A DNA stretch of 15,385 nucleotides from an uncultured Oscillospiraceae bacterium (GCA_900759385.1 CAAEUZ010000126.1:1-15385), one strand, 5' to 3'; counted from the stretch's first letter, positions 9,041 to 15,348 are shown. The notes: generated by a model not told the origin, from the sequence alone. A program made the numbers and translations.

Positions 9041-9405
9041 TTTCCGTTCCTCCTTTTGTAACGTTTGTGTGGCGGCCTGTGGCCGCTCTCTGTCCCCGCG
9101 CCCGGCGGGGGCTCCGGGGACTTAAAGTGCAGGCGCACCCCTCGTCACCCGTTCGCACAGGTTCTGGGCTGCTCCTACCCGGGCATCACCTCCGTAAAAT
9201 GTGCGTGAACTGCTTTTTATTGCCTGCCGAAAGGCACGGCACGGCCCCGGCTCCGTCCCGCGGGGAACGGCGCCGGCGCGGCGGCCGGTCAATCACTGCA
9301 GCAAATGTCACCCTCCGGGCGCCTCCGCCCCTTTCCGGGCAGGACCCCATGTTCTTCCGCCTGGCGGAAGAACTGAAGGGGTACCCCTTCAGGTGAAAAT
9401 TCTGT
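9041..9405 (-). other. Long structured 5' leader of the giant surface-protein gene
   Basis: About 365 bases lie between the predicted transcription start (near 9405) and the ATG at 9040, with no convincing gene. The stretch is GC-rich and able to fold. There are two abutting palindromes at its start (9351-9392), a GTCCCCG/CGGGGAC stem at 9092-9121 and a GCGGCC-TGT-GGCCGC hairpin at 9072-9086, which is 14 nt before the ribosome binding site. A 74-codon Arg-rich frame runs through it (minus strand, 9186-9410) but lacks a ribosome site, and I do not call it. No known riboswitch signature was recognised. A role in mRNA stability or translation control is inferred. Confidence 0.45.
9351..9392. promoter_or_regulatory. 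Two abutting palindromes at the leader start
   Basis: The first element pairs GTTCTTCCGC (9351-9360) with GCGGAAGAAC (9364-9373) around a 3-nt loop. The second is a perfect 20-nt self-complementary sequence with arms CTGAAGGGGT and ACCCCTTCAG (9373-9392). The two share base 9373. They lie about 13 to 54 nt downstream of the predicted start of the giant gene's transcript. They could be stacked RNA hairpins protecting the 5' end, or DNA operators for a dimeric repressor. The sequence alone does not decide between these. Confidence 0.55.
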
Positions 9406-9411
9406 AACATT

Positions 9412-9420
9412 ATTGTAGCA
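9412..9420 (-). promoter_or_regulatory. Extended -10 promoter for the giant surface-protein gene
   Basis: On the minus strand the sequence reads TGC followed by TACAAT, an extended -10 element (TGn plus five of six matches to TATAAT). The -35 position 17 nt upstream (ACCCAT, 9435-9440) is poor, as expected for a promoter that depends on an activator. The predicted start is near 9405. A paired box (9439-9471) lies directly upstream of, and slightly overlaps, the -35 position. Confidence 0.5.
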
Positions 9421-9438
9421 CGTCAAATTTCCATATGG

Positions 9439-9471
9439 GTGTACCACTGGGGCGGATTTTTAACCACTCGG
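9439..9471 (-). promoter_or_regulatory. Paired VirR-like / LytTR box upstream of the giant gene
   Basis: Two 13-base boxes on the minus strand are offset by exactly 20 bp: CCGAGTGGTTAAA (9471 to 9459) and CCCAGTGGTACAC (9451 to 9439). The proximal box fits the Clostridium perfringens VirR box as I remember it (CCCAGTTNTNCAC) at 10 of 11 defined positions; the distal box fits at 7 of 11. LytTR regulators bind such direct repeats about two helical turns apart, next to the -35 region. The same arrangement occurs upstream of the response-regulator gene at 11725-11757. Binding by the neighbouring LytTR regulator is inferred. Confidence 0.5.
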
Positions 9472-9507
9472 AAGAACCTGCCTGTACCAGGCAATGACAT
9501 AAACAGC

Positions 9508-9540
9508 AATACGGACGGCATCGCGTTTGCCGTCCGTATT
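9508..9540 (-). terminator. Likely intrinsic terminator after the kinase gene
   Basis: A perfect 13-bp inverted repeat (AATACGGACGGCA at 9508-9520 and its complement at 9528-9540) encloses a 7-nt loop, 29 nt downstream of the kinase stop. On the minus strand the stem is followed by GCTGTTTATG, a weak T-tract, so termination may be partial. It would separate the regulator/kinase transcript from the giant gene, which has its own promoter further on. An AT-rich stretch (9549-9568) lies between the kinase stop and the stem. Confidence 0.5.
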
Positions 9541-9569
9541 CACACTTCGTATATACTATATATTGTATC

Positions 9570-10937
9570 TCACGGCAGGTTGAGCACTACCCGGGCAGAG
9601 AAAACGCTCCCGGCTTTTTTGTACTCGGCGCTGCCTCCGTACTTCTCAGCCACCATGCGTATGCTGCGCAGGCCCTGCCCGTGGAAGCCGCTGCTCTGGA
9701 AAACGAAGGGGGTCTCGTCGCCGTATTCGGCGCGCTCCACACCGCCCTCCGGGGAGGAGTTCTCCACCAGGAGCAGCAGCGACATATTGACGGACCTCAC
9801 CGTCACGCGGATGAAGCGGCCCTCCTCCGGCCCAAGCACGCAGGCGTTGATGGCATTTTCCAGCAGGTTGCCTATCAGGACGGTGATTTCTATGACGTCA
9901 AACCCGATCTTTACAGGCAGCGTGCATATGTCCGTCTCCACCTTCATCCCCTGGCTCTCGGCGCGGTCCATGTAATAGCGCAGCACGGTGTCCAGGGCCA
10001 GATATCCGCTCAGCGGCCGTCGCTCGAGCTCCTGATAGCTCTCCGTATAGCGCTCCAGGTACTCCGCCAGCTCCCGGCTCTTCCCCTCGCGGTTGAGGGT
10101 GCTGATGACGTTCAGGTGGTGGCGCATATCGTGGCGGAAGCGGCGGAACTCCCCGGCGCTGGAGCTTATCAGGCGGTACTGCTCGTCAAAGCTGCGCAGC
10201 TGCCCGGCCAGGCGGATGTTCTCGGCGGCGATCCGCGCCTCGGCAAAGAACATGTAGTAAGCCAGCACGTCCGTTATCATCAGCGCGCCCAGGCAGGCGA
10301 TCAGGTCCCAGCCCTCAAGCCCGTTATAGTAAGCGGCGCTCAGCAGGAAAACGCATACGCAGTACAGCAGCAGCACCGTGACCAGATACATGCAGCCGTG
10401 ACGCAGGCTCTTGCTCTCCATGGCGGGCAGGCAGGGCATGACAATCCGCCGCAGGAACATGAAGACGAATGGGCATGTGACAGCCGTGAGCAGCACATAG
10501 CAGAAAAGGTCCGAATAGCTGTAGATCAGTCCCGTATCCACGCCGATAATCCCGTCGAAGCGGACGGTGGTAAAGTCCGTGATCGTAAACATTATTGCGG
10601 CATAGTGGATGAGCAGCACCAGGACGAGCAGCTTCTTCAGGGGCGACACGCTGACGCTCAGCGCATAGAGCACGCCGCAGACAAACATGAACAGCGACAT
10701 GTATACATTCCCGAACATGCGCAGCGTTTCCGCGCCGACCGCCGCCCTGAACATCAGCACGCTGGCGGCGGTGAAGATCACTGAGGCTGCAAAAATCGCC
10801 AGGCAGTACATCCAAGTGATGCGCGTCCTCGGCGCACGCAGCTCGCTTTCGCTGAAAGGTACGTACGCCAGCATGATAATCGGCAGCGTCTGCGTGATAA
10901 AGCCGAAGGTCTGAGTTATGCACGGCAGCCACATCAT
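9570..10937 (-). CDS. AgrC-like GHKL sensor histidine kinase
   Basis: This is a membrane sensor kinase of 455 residues that should phosphorylate the LytTR regulator encoded just upstream. The N-terminal 230 residues contain about six to seven hydrophobic segments (roughly 10-27, 42-63, 77-97, 102-120, 143-163, 181-204, 211-231), the polytopic sensor form typical of peptide-sensing AgrC/HPK10-type kinases. A short coiled linker (235-265) leads to the phosphorylated histidine in RHDMRHHLN (H269). The ATPase domain has an N-box (LIGNLLENAINA, N357 and N361) and a G-box with GFHGQGL (417-423). The start ATG overlaps the regulator stop codon by 4 nt (ATGA), and a GGAG sits 8 nt before it, so translation is probably coupled. 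A second ATG follows immediately at 10934. The signal is unknown; no AgrB/AgrD-like gene is visible nearby. Confidence 0.92.
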   Translation of the reverse strand: MMWLPCITQTFGFITQTLPIIMLAYVPFSESELRAPRTRITWMYCLAIFAASVIFTAASVLMFRAAVGAETLRMFGNVYMSLFMFVCGVLYALSVSVSPLKKLLVLVLLIHYAAIMFTITDFTTVRFDGIIGVDTGLIYSYSDLFCYVLLTAVTCPFVFMFLRRIVMPCLPAMESKSLRHGCMYLVTVLLLYCVCVFLLSAAYYNGLEGWDLIACLGALMITDVLAYYMFFAEARIAAENIRLAGQLRSFDEQYRLISSSAGEFRRFRHDMRHHLNVISTLNREGKSRELAEYLERYTESYQELERRPLSGYLALDTVLRYYMDRAESQGMKVETDICTLPVKIGFDVIEITVLIGNLLENAINACVLGPEEGRFIRVTVRSVNMSLLLLVENSSPEGGVERAEYGDETPFVFQSSGFHGQGLRSIRMVAEKYGGSAEYKKAGSVFSARVVLNLP

Positions 10938-11665
10938 CTTCGCAGCTCCAGCTTACCGAAGAGGTAGTCGTAGTACTTGCGGCGTATATCCGACCTCTCG
11001 CGGCGGCTGACCAGAGCCTCCGTCCCGTCCTTGAGACGGCAGACATAGCGGTCCATGGAGAGGATGTAGTCCATATTCACCAGCAGGCCGCGCGAGATGC
11101 GCAGGAAGGGCTCCCCTTCCAGCTGCTGCTCCACGCTGATAAAGGTGGCAGGCACACGGTGCGGCTCGCTCTCGCCGTCCAGGTACACGGCCACGCCCTT
11201 GTTGCTGCTCTGTATCTTCTCTATCCGGTGCAGGGGGAACTGGTACTCCCGGGTTCCGGCCTGGATGCCGAAGAGCTTCACAGGCACGCGCGTGCGCTCA
11301 AAATAGCGCTCGAAGAGGACGCGCAGCTTCTCCTCCGTCACCGGCTTGATTACATAATGTATGGCGTTGAGCTCAAAGGCGTCAGCCGCGAACTCGCGGC
11401 TCATGGTGAGAAATGCCAGCTGCACCTCGGGCATAAGCTCCCGGGCACGCCTGGCCGTCTCCACGCCGTCCATGCCCGACATGTAGATGTCCAGTACGAG
11501 CAGGCCGTACCTCTCTCCGGAGCGCACCACCTCGAGCAGCTCTTCACCGCTCTGGTAGTAATCGACGCGCGTGTCTATGCTGAGCTCCCCGATCACCCTG
11601 CTCATCGCATCGCGCAGCTCGCCGATGTCATTGCTGCGGTCGTCACATACGCCTATCTGAAGCAC
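10934..11665 (-). CDS. LytTR-family response regulator
   Basis: This is a DNA-binding response regulator of 243 residues, a normal length for the AgrA/VirR family. The receiver domain (1-120) has the acidic pair D8/D9, the phosphoacceptor D59 in LLVLDIYMSGMDG, T87 in FLTMS and K107 in IKP. The LytTR DNA-binding domain covers about 130-236 and ends with the typical ISRGLLVNMDYILS segment. I choose a GTG start at 11665 because GGAGGT (11672-11677) lies 6 nt before it. The in-frame ATG at 11683 has no ribosome site and would lie only about 7 nt after the predicted transcript start. The gene overlaps the kinase gene by 4 nt, forming a two-gene operon. Paired boxes upstream of its own promoter suggest autoregulation. 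The likely targets are itself and the giant surface-protein gene (inference). Confidence 0.9.
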   Translation of the reverse strand: MLQIGVCDDRSNDIGELRDAMSRVIGELSIDTRVDYYQSGEELLEVVRSGERYGLLVLDIYMSGMDGVETARRARELMPEVQLAFLTMSREFAADAFELNAIHYVIKPVTEEKLRVLFERYFERTRVPVKLFGIQAGTREYQFPLHRIEKIQSSNKGVAVYLDGESEPHRVPATFISVEQQLEGEPFLRISRGLLVNMDYILSMDRYVCRLKDGTEALVSRRERSDIRRKYYDYLFGKLELRR

Positions 11666-11671
11666 GCCCTC

Positions 11672-11677
11672 ACCTCC
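11672..11677 (-). promoter_or_regulatory. Ribosome binding site fixing the regulator's GTG start
   Basis: GGAGGT on the minus strand sits 6 nt upstream of the GTG at 11665. It falls inside the longer ATG-initiated frame (codons 3-4), so a prediction starting at the ATG at 11683 would add six spurious residues. Confidence 0.75.
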
Positions 11678-11696
11678 AAACATTTTTCGACTTTAT

Positions 11697-11702
11697 ATTA
11701 TA
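11697..11702 (-). promoter_or_regulatory. -10 element of the regulator/kinase operon
   Basis: A perfect TATAAT reads on the minus strand, with predicted transcription start near 11690, about 25 nt before the GTG. The hexamer 17 nt upstream (TTCTTA) is a weak -35, consistent with activation from the paired boxes at 11725-11757. Confidence 0.55.
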
Positions 11703-11724
11703 TCAAGTCCGGCTCAGATTAAGA

Positions 11725-11757
11725 AAGTACCGTTCGGTAAATTTTTGCTCCGCTCGG
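11725..11757 (-). promoter_or_regulatory. Paired LytTR-type box upstream of the regulator gene
   Basis: Two 13-base boxes on the minus strand, CCGAGCGGAGCAA (11757 to 11745) and CCGAACGGTACTT (11737 to 11725), are offset by exactly 20 bp. The proximal box shares 8 of 13 bases with the proximal box at the giant gene. The distance from its 5' edge to the -10 is 35 nt here and 34 nt there. Read on the other strand, 11729-11737 (ACCGTTCGG) fits the general LytTR consensus [TA][AC][CA]GTTN[AG][TG]. The distal box overlaps the possible -35 of the divergent small ORF promoter, so one binding event could affect both directions (inference). Confidence 0.42.
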
Positions 11758-11772
11758 GGGGGACAATATATA
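11745..11772 (+). promoter_or_regulatory. Weak candidate promoter for the 55-codon ORF
   Basis: TTGCTC (11745-11750) and TATATA (11767-11772) are separated by 16 nt on the + strand, divergent from the regulator promoter. Each hexamer is a partial match. The predicted leader of about 70 nt contains the two hairpins described next. Confidence 0.3.
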
Positions 11773-11794
11773 CCGCCGGCCGCTGTTCGGCGGT
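11772..11794 (+). terminator. GC hairpin followed by a T-rich tail, possible attenuator
   Basis: A 7-bp stem (ACCGCCG at 11772-11778 with CGGCGGT at 11788-11794) encloses a 9-nt loop and is followed by TTCTTCT. It resembles a weak intrinsic terminator placed at the start of the rightward transcript, ahead of the 55-codon ORF. The tail is not a pure T-run, so the function is uncertain. Confidence 0.3.
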
Positions 11795-11803
11795 TCTTCT
11801 GCA

Positions 11804-11829
11804 TAGCTGCCGCCGCGGCGGGAAAGCTA
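11804..11829. repeat. Inverted repeat just upstream of the small ORF
   Basis: TAGCT (11804-11808) pairs with AGCTA (11825-11829), and inside it lies a 12-nt GC-only palindrome (11810-11821). The structure ends 6 nt before the ribosome site of the 55-codon ORF and could limit ribosome access. No regulator is known for it. Confidence 0.4.
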
Positions 11830-11846
11830 GGCTGTGAGGTGATTTT

Positions 11847-12014
11847 ATGTCCAGGCACAAAAAGAGGCGCGACATGGATGCGCTGCGCGTAGACCGCGAG
11901 CAGTACCTCTGCGCCGAGTACGACTCAACCGGCATACGCAAGACCGAGGTTGCCGATCCAAAGAGGGCGGGCATGCGCGTGGTGGACGACTGCGCGGAGG
12001 AGCACATAATGTGA
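11847..12014 (+). CDS. Small hypothetical protein, 55 residues
   Basis: The frame begins with ATG at 11847 after GAGGTGA (11836-11842), a good ribosome site with suitable spacing, and ends at TGA 12012-12014. The predicted protein is hydrophilic and charged, with a basic start (MSRHKKRRDMD), a central part reading VDREQYLCAEYDSTGIRK and an acidic end (DDCAEEHIM). It contains two cysteines and no signal peptide or membrane segment. I do not recognise the family. It lies between the divergent regulator gene and pcrA, 92 nt before the helicase, and probably has its own promoter. The ribosome site and a GC-rich third codon position similar to pcrA support it as a real gene; the short length keeps confidence moderate. 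Confidence 0.6.
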   Translation: MSRHKKRRDMDALRVDREQYLCAEYDSTGIRKTEVADPKRAGMRVVDDCAEEHIM

Positions 12015-12069
12015 GCCGATGCGCGCCGGGCGCGCGGCAAATTCGTTCAGCTTTCGGCGCACTGACCCC

Positions 12070-12098
12070 TTGCGGCCGGGCGCCGGATGTGGTAGAAT
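12070..12098 (+). promoter_or_regulatory. Promoter of the pcrA-transporter operon
   Basis: TTGCGG (12070-12075) and TAGAAT (12093-12098) are separated by 17 nt, with a TGG directly before the -10 making it an extended -10. The expected start of transcription is at about 12104-12107, practically on the pcrA ATG at 12107. This would give an mRNA with no leader or an extremely short one. Confidence 0.6.
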
Positions 12099-12106
12099 AG
12101 CTCGCT

Positions 12107-14458
12107 ATGAAAAATGACTTCAAAGAACGTTATATTGCCGCGCGCCGGCGTGTCATCGAACACGACTTTGAGCGCCTGAACCCGATGCAGAGGGAGGCCG
12201 TGCTGACGACGGAAGGCCCTCTGCTTATCCTTGCCGGTGCCGGCAGCGGGAAGACCACCGTGCTCATCAACCGCGTGGCCAACCTGCTCAAGTACGGACG
12301 CGCGTCCGACTGCGGCGAGGTGCCCGCAAACGCCACAGAGGCGGATTTGGCCGTGTTGGAGGCCGGCCCTTCGCCCGAGGCGGAGCGCCTTGCCGCATAC
12401 GAGCCCGTTGAACCGTGGCGCATCATCGCCATCACCTTTACGAACAAGGCGGCCGACGAGCTCAAGAGCCGCCTGGCCAATATGCTCGGCCCGGCAGCGG
12501 ACGACATCTGGGCGCGCACCTTCCACAGCGCCTGCGTGCGCATCCTGCGCCGCGACGCGGACAAGCTCGGCTTCCCGCGCAGCTTCACCATCTACGACAC
12601 GTCCGACCAGCTCTCGGTGATGAAGGCCGTGCTGCGTGAGCTCGACCTGGACGACAAGGTCTACCCGCCGCGCAGCATGCTCGCCGCCATAGACAAGGCG
12701 CGCGACGAGCTGCTCTCGCCCGAGGCCTACTCCTCACGCTACGGCCAGAGCGCGGACCCCAGGCAGCGCAAGCTCTGCGAGATCTACAAGCTCTACGCGG
12801 CGCGCCTGTTCCAGGCCGGGGCCATGGACTTCGACGACCTGCTGTACAACACCGTGCGCCTGTTCAAGGAGCACCCCGACGTGCTGGAGCACTACCAGAG
12901 GCAGTTCAAGTACGTGCTCATCGACGAGTACCAGGACACGAACAACCTCCAGTACATGCTCGCCAGCCAGCTCGCTGGCGGCCACGGCAACATCTGCGTG
13001 GTGGGCGACGACGACCAGAGCATATACAAGTTCCGCGGCGCGACCATTGAGAACATACTCAGCTTTGAAAAGCAGTACAAGGGCTGCCGTACCATCCGCC
13101 TGGAGCAGAATTACCGCTCCACCGGCCACATACTCGACGCGGCCAACGCCGTCATCGCCAACAACACCGAGCGCAAGGGCAAGACGCTCTGGACCAACGC
13201 CGGCATGGGCGACAAGCTCACGCTGTACACCGCCCAGAACGAGGACGACGAGGCCCAGTTTGTGGCCGCGCACATCCTCGCCCACCGCGGCCGCGGCGGG
13301 AACTTCCGCGACTGCGCCGTGCTCTACCGCATGAACGCGCAGTCCAACCGCCTGGAGTTCGCCTTCAAGCGCAACGGCATCCCCTACCGCGTAGTGGGCG
13401 GGATGCGCTTCTTTGACCGGGCCGAGATCAAGGACATGCTGGCCTATCTCTGCGCCATACAGTCCCCGGCGGACGACCTGCGCCTCGCGCGCATCATCAA
13501 CGTCCCCGGCCGCGGCATCGGCGACAAGACCATCGAGACCGCACGGGGCATAGCCGCGCGCGAGGGCGTGAGCCTAAGCGACGTAGTCTCCCGTGCCAAC
13601 CAGTATGAGGAGCTGCACCGCGCCGCCCCCAGGCTGATACAGTTTTCCGACATGATGGCGTCCCTGCGCGCCCAGGCGGCGGAGCTGCCCGTGGACCAGC
13701 TCTACGACCTGGTGCTGGAGGCCACCGGCTACGAGAAGGCCCTGCGCGACAAGGGCGGGGACGAGAACCTGGCCCGGCTGGAGAACATCGCCGAGCTGAA
13801 GACCAACATCCTCGGCTACATAAAGGAGACGGGCGACGCCTCGCTGGCCGGCTTCCTGGACGAGGTCGCGCTCTACACCGACCTGGACAGCTACAGCGCG
13901 GACGCCGACTGCGCCGTAATGATGACCATGCACAGCGCCAAGGGCCTGGAGTTCCCGGTGGTGTTCGTGGTGGGCATGGAGGAGGGCCTCTTCCCCGGCA
14001 CGCGCAGCATCGGCGAGCCGGACGAGATGGAGGAGGAGCGCCGCCTCTGCTACGTCGCGCTCACCCGCGCCCGGGAGACGCTCTATCTCACCTGCGCGCG
14101 CCAGCGCATGATCTTCGGCCACACGACCATGAACAAGCCCAGCCGCTTTACCGACGAGATACCGGAGGAGGACATGGAGCGCACGGGAGCCACGCCCGAG
14201 AAGCAGCGCGAGTGGCACCCGCGCAAGAAGCTGCCCCCCGAGCCGCGCAAGCATGCGGCCGCTCCCCCCGCGCAGGCCGCGGTCCCGGCCAAGTTCTCCG
14301 TCGGCGACAGGATAGAGCACACCGCCTTCGGCGCCGGTGAGATCACCAAACTCACCCCCATGGGCGGGGACGCGCTCATCGAGATAAGCTTTGCCGGCGC
14401 CGGCACCAAACGCCTCATGCTCCGCGCCGCCAGCCAGCACATGAAGAAGGTGGACTGA
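12107..14458 (+). CDS. pcrA: ATP-dependent 3'-5' DNA helicase, UvrD/PcrA type
   Basis: This superfamily 1A helicase unwinds DNA in repair and replication and displaces bound proteins. All motifs are intact: Walker A AGAGSGKT (43-50), Ia AITFTNKAADEL (108-119), TFHSACVRI (138-146), DEYQD (273-277), GDDDQSIYKFRGA (300-312), QNYRS (334-338), MTMHSAKGLEFPVVF (606-620) and ALTRARETLYL (651-661). A basic, Pro/Ala-rich linker (695-727) joins a C-terminal Tudor-like domain (728-783, KFSVGDRIEHTAFGAGEI), which in PcrA contacts RNA polymerase. At 783 residues it is slightly longer than usual, because an acidic insert of about 35 residues (roughly 64-100) separates motif I from Ia. The ATG has no Shine-Dalgarno sequence, and I see no better start before the conserved LNPMQREAV. 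Very GC-rich codon use. Confidence 0.95.
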   Translation: MKNDFKERYIAARRRVIEHDFERLNPMQREAVLTTEGPLLILAGAGSGKTTVLINRVANLLKYGRASDCGEVPANATEADLAVLEAGPSPEAERLAAYEPVEPWRIIAITFTNKAADELKSRLANMLGPAADDIWARTFHSACVRILRRDADKLGFPRSFTIYDTSDQLSVMKAVLRELDLDDKVYPPRSMLAAIDKARDELLSPEAYSSRYGQSADPRQRKLCEIYKLYAARLFQAGAMDFDDLLYNTVRLFKEHPDVLEHYQRQFKYVLIDEYQDTNNLQYMLASQLAGGHGNICVVGDDDQSIYKFRGATIENILSFEKQYKGCRTIRLEQNYRSTGHILDAANAVIANNTERKGKTLWTNAGMGDKLTLYTAQNEDDEAQFVAAHILAHRGRGGNFRDCAVLYRMNAQSNRLEFAFKRNGIPYRVVGGMRFFDRAEIKDMLAYLCAIQSPADDLRLARIINVPGRGIGDKTIETARGIAAREGVSLSDVVSRANQYEELHRAAPRLIQFSDMMASLRAQAAELPVDQLYDLVLEATGYEKALRDKGGDENLARLENIAELKTNILGYIKETGDASLAGFLDEVALYTDLDSYSADADCAVMMTMHSAKGLEFPVVFVVGMEEGLFPGTRSIGEPDEMEEERRLCYVALTRARETLYLTCARQRMIFGHTTMNKPSRFTDEIPEEDMERTGATPEKQREWHPRKKLPPEPRKHAAAPPAQAAVPAKFSVGDRIEHTAFGAGEITKLTPMGGDALIEISFAGAGTKRLMLRAASQHMKKVD

Positions 14459-15348
14459 TGGATACCTCCCGTCGCGGGGCCCTGGGCCGCCTGGCTCTCA
14501 TCGGCGCCACGCTGCTCTGGGGCTCCTCCTTCGTGGTGCTCAAGACCACGATTGACTCTGTGCCCACGCTGTGGGTGCTCGCCATACGTTTTACCGGCGC
14601 CGCCGTGCTGATGGGTATCCCCTGCCTAAAGCAGCTGCGGAAGATAGACCGCGGCTGCCTCAGGGCCGGGGCGCTCATGGGCGTCATGCTGTTCGCGGCC
14701 TATACGCTGCAGACCTTCGGCCTGGAGCGCACCACGCCGGGCAAAAACGCTTTCCTGACCGCGACCTACTGCGTGCTGGTGCCCTTCCTCTGGTGGGCCT
14801 TCGAGCGCAAGCGCCCGGACCGCTATAACCTCCTCGCCGCGCTGGTGTGCATAACCGGCATGGCCATGGTGTCCCTCTCAGACGGGCTCACCGTCGGCCC
14901 CGGCGAGGCCCTGACAATGTGCTGCGGCCTCTTCTACGCGCTGCACATCATATTCACCTCCAAAGGCGCGGCCAAATACGGCGTCGGCGTGCTCACCACG
15001 CTCCAGTTCGCCACCGCGGCCCTGCTCTGCTGGGTGACGGCGCCCTTCAGCGCCCCCTTCCCCGCGGAGGTGCCCGCAGGCGCGTGGCTCTCGATAGCTT
15101 ACCTGTGCGTCATGTGCACCGGCGTGTGCTACCTGCTGCAGACTATCGGGCAGAAGTACACCTCGCCGCAGACCTCGTCCATCCTGCTCACGCTGGAGAG
15201 CGTCTTCGGCACGCTGATAAGCGTCATCTTCTACCACGAGGCGCTGACTGTGCGCGAGCTGGCCGGATTCGTGCTCATATTCTGCGCCGTACTCATAAGC
15301 GAGACCAAGCTCGGCTTCCTGCGCCGGAGGCACCCCGCCGCCGGCTGA
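14458..15348 (+). CDS. DMT-superfamily (EamA) membrane transporter
   Basis: This is a 296-residue inner-membrane protein with about ten hydrophobic segments, made of two EamA units (about 11-140 and 150-282). The first unit begins with WGSSFVVLKT, the usual EamA opening, and contains GLERTTPGKNAFLTATYCVLVPF (89-110), a typical loop and helix of drug/metabolite exporters. The second unit carries the conserved helix TSSILLTLESVFGTLIS (239-255). The family exports metabolites, amino acids or drugs; the substrate cannot be told from sequence. The ATG overlaps the pcrA stop by one base (TGATG), and AAGGTGG lies 6 nt before it, so it is translated from the pcrA message. No terminator is visible in the 37 nt that remain after its stop. 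Confidence 0.92.
   Translation: MDTSRRGALGRLALIGATLLWGSSFVVLKTTIDSVPTLWVLAIRFTGAAVLMGIPCLKQLRKIDRGCLRAGALMGVMLFAAYTLQTFGLERTTPGKNAFLTATYCVLVPFLWWAFERKRPDRYNLLAALVCITGMAMVSLSDGLTVGPGEALTMCCGLFYALHIIFTSKGAAKYGVGVLTTLQFATAALLCWVTAPFSAPFPAEVPAGAWLSIAYLCVMCTGVCYLLQTIGQKYTSPQTSSILLTLESVFGTLISVIFYHEALTVRELAGFVLIFCAVLISETKLGFLRRRHPAAG

Noticed and set aside
9125..9235. Segment resembling the signal recognition particle RNA core (minus strand, GGTGATGCCCGGGTAGG then AGCAGCC)
   Set aside because: The strictly conserved GGAA tetraloop context is missing, and I could not build the long closing helix beyond short stems (GCAG/CTGC and CGCAC/GTGCG).
9186..9410. Arg-rich 74-codon frame in the leader of the giant gene (minus strand)
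   Set aside because: Its first ATG sits at the predicted transcript start with no ribosome site, the composition is that of translated GC-rich palindromic DNA, and no domain is visible.
9041..9569. Search for an agrD-like signal peptide gene or a CRISPR array near the kinase
   Set aside because: No small hydrophobic or amphipathic peptide with a ribosome site and no regularly spaced identical repeats were found; the region is explained by leader, promoter and terminator elements.
9681..10784. 367-codon + strand frame opposite the sensor kinase gene
   Set aside because: The His/Gln/Ala-rich translation is typical of the complement of a GC-rich gene, while the minus strand encodes an intact kinase.
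12021..12036. GC-only hairpin after the 55-codon ORF
   Set aside because: The CGCGC/GCGCG stem is only 5 bp and is followed by GCAAATTC rather than a T-run, so it is not supported as a terminator.
13574..14440. 288-codon minus strand frame opposite pcrA
   Set aside because: Shadow of GC-rich codon use; the + strand carries all helicase motifs without interruption.
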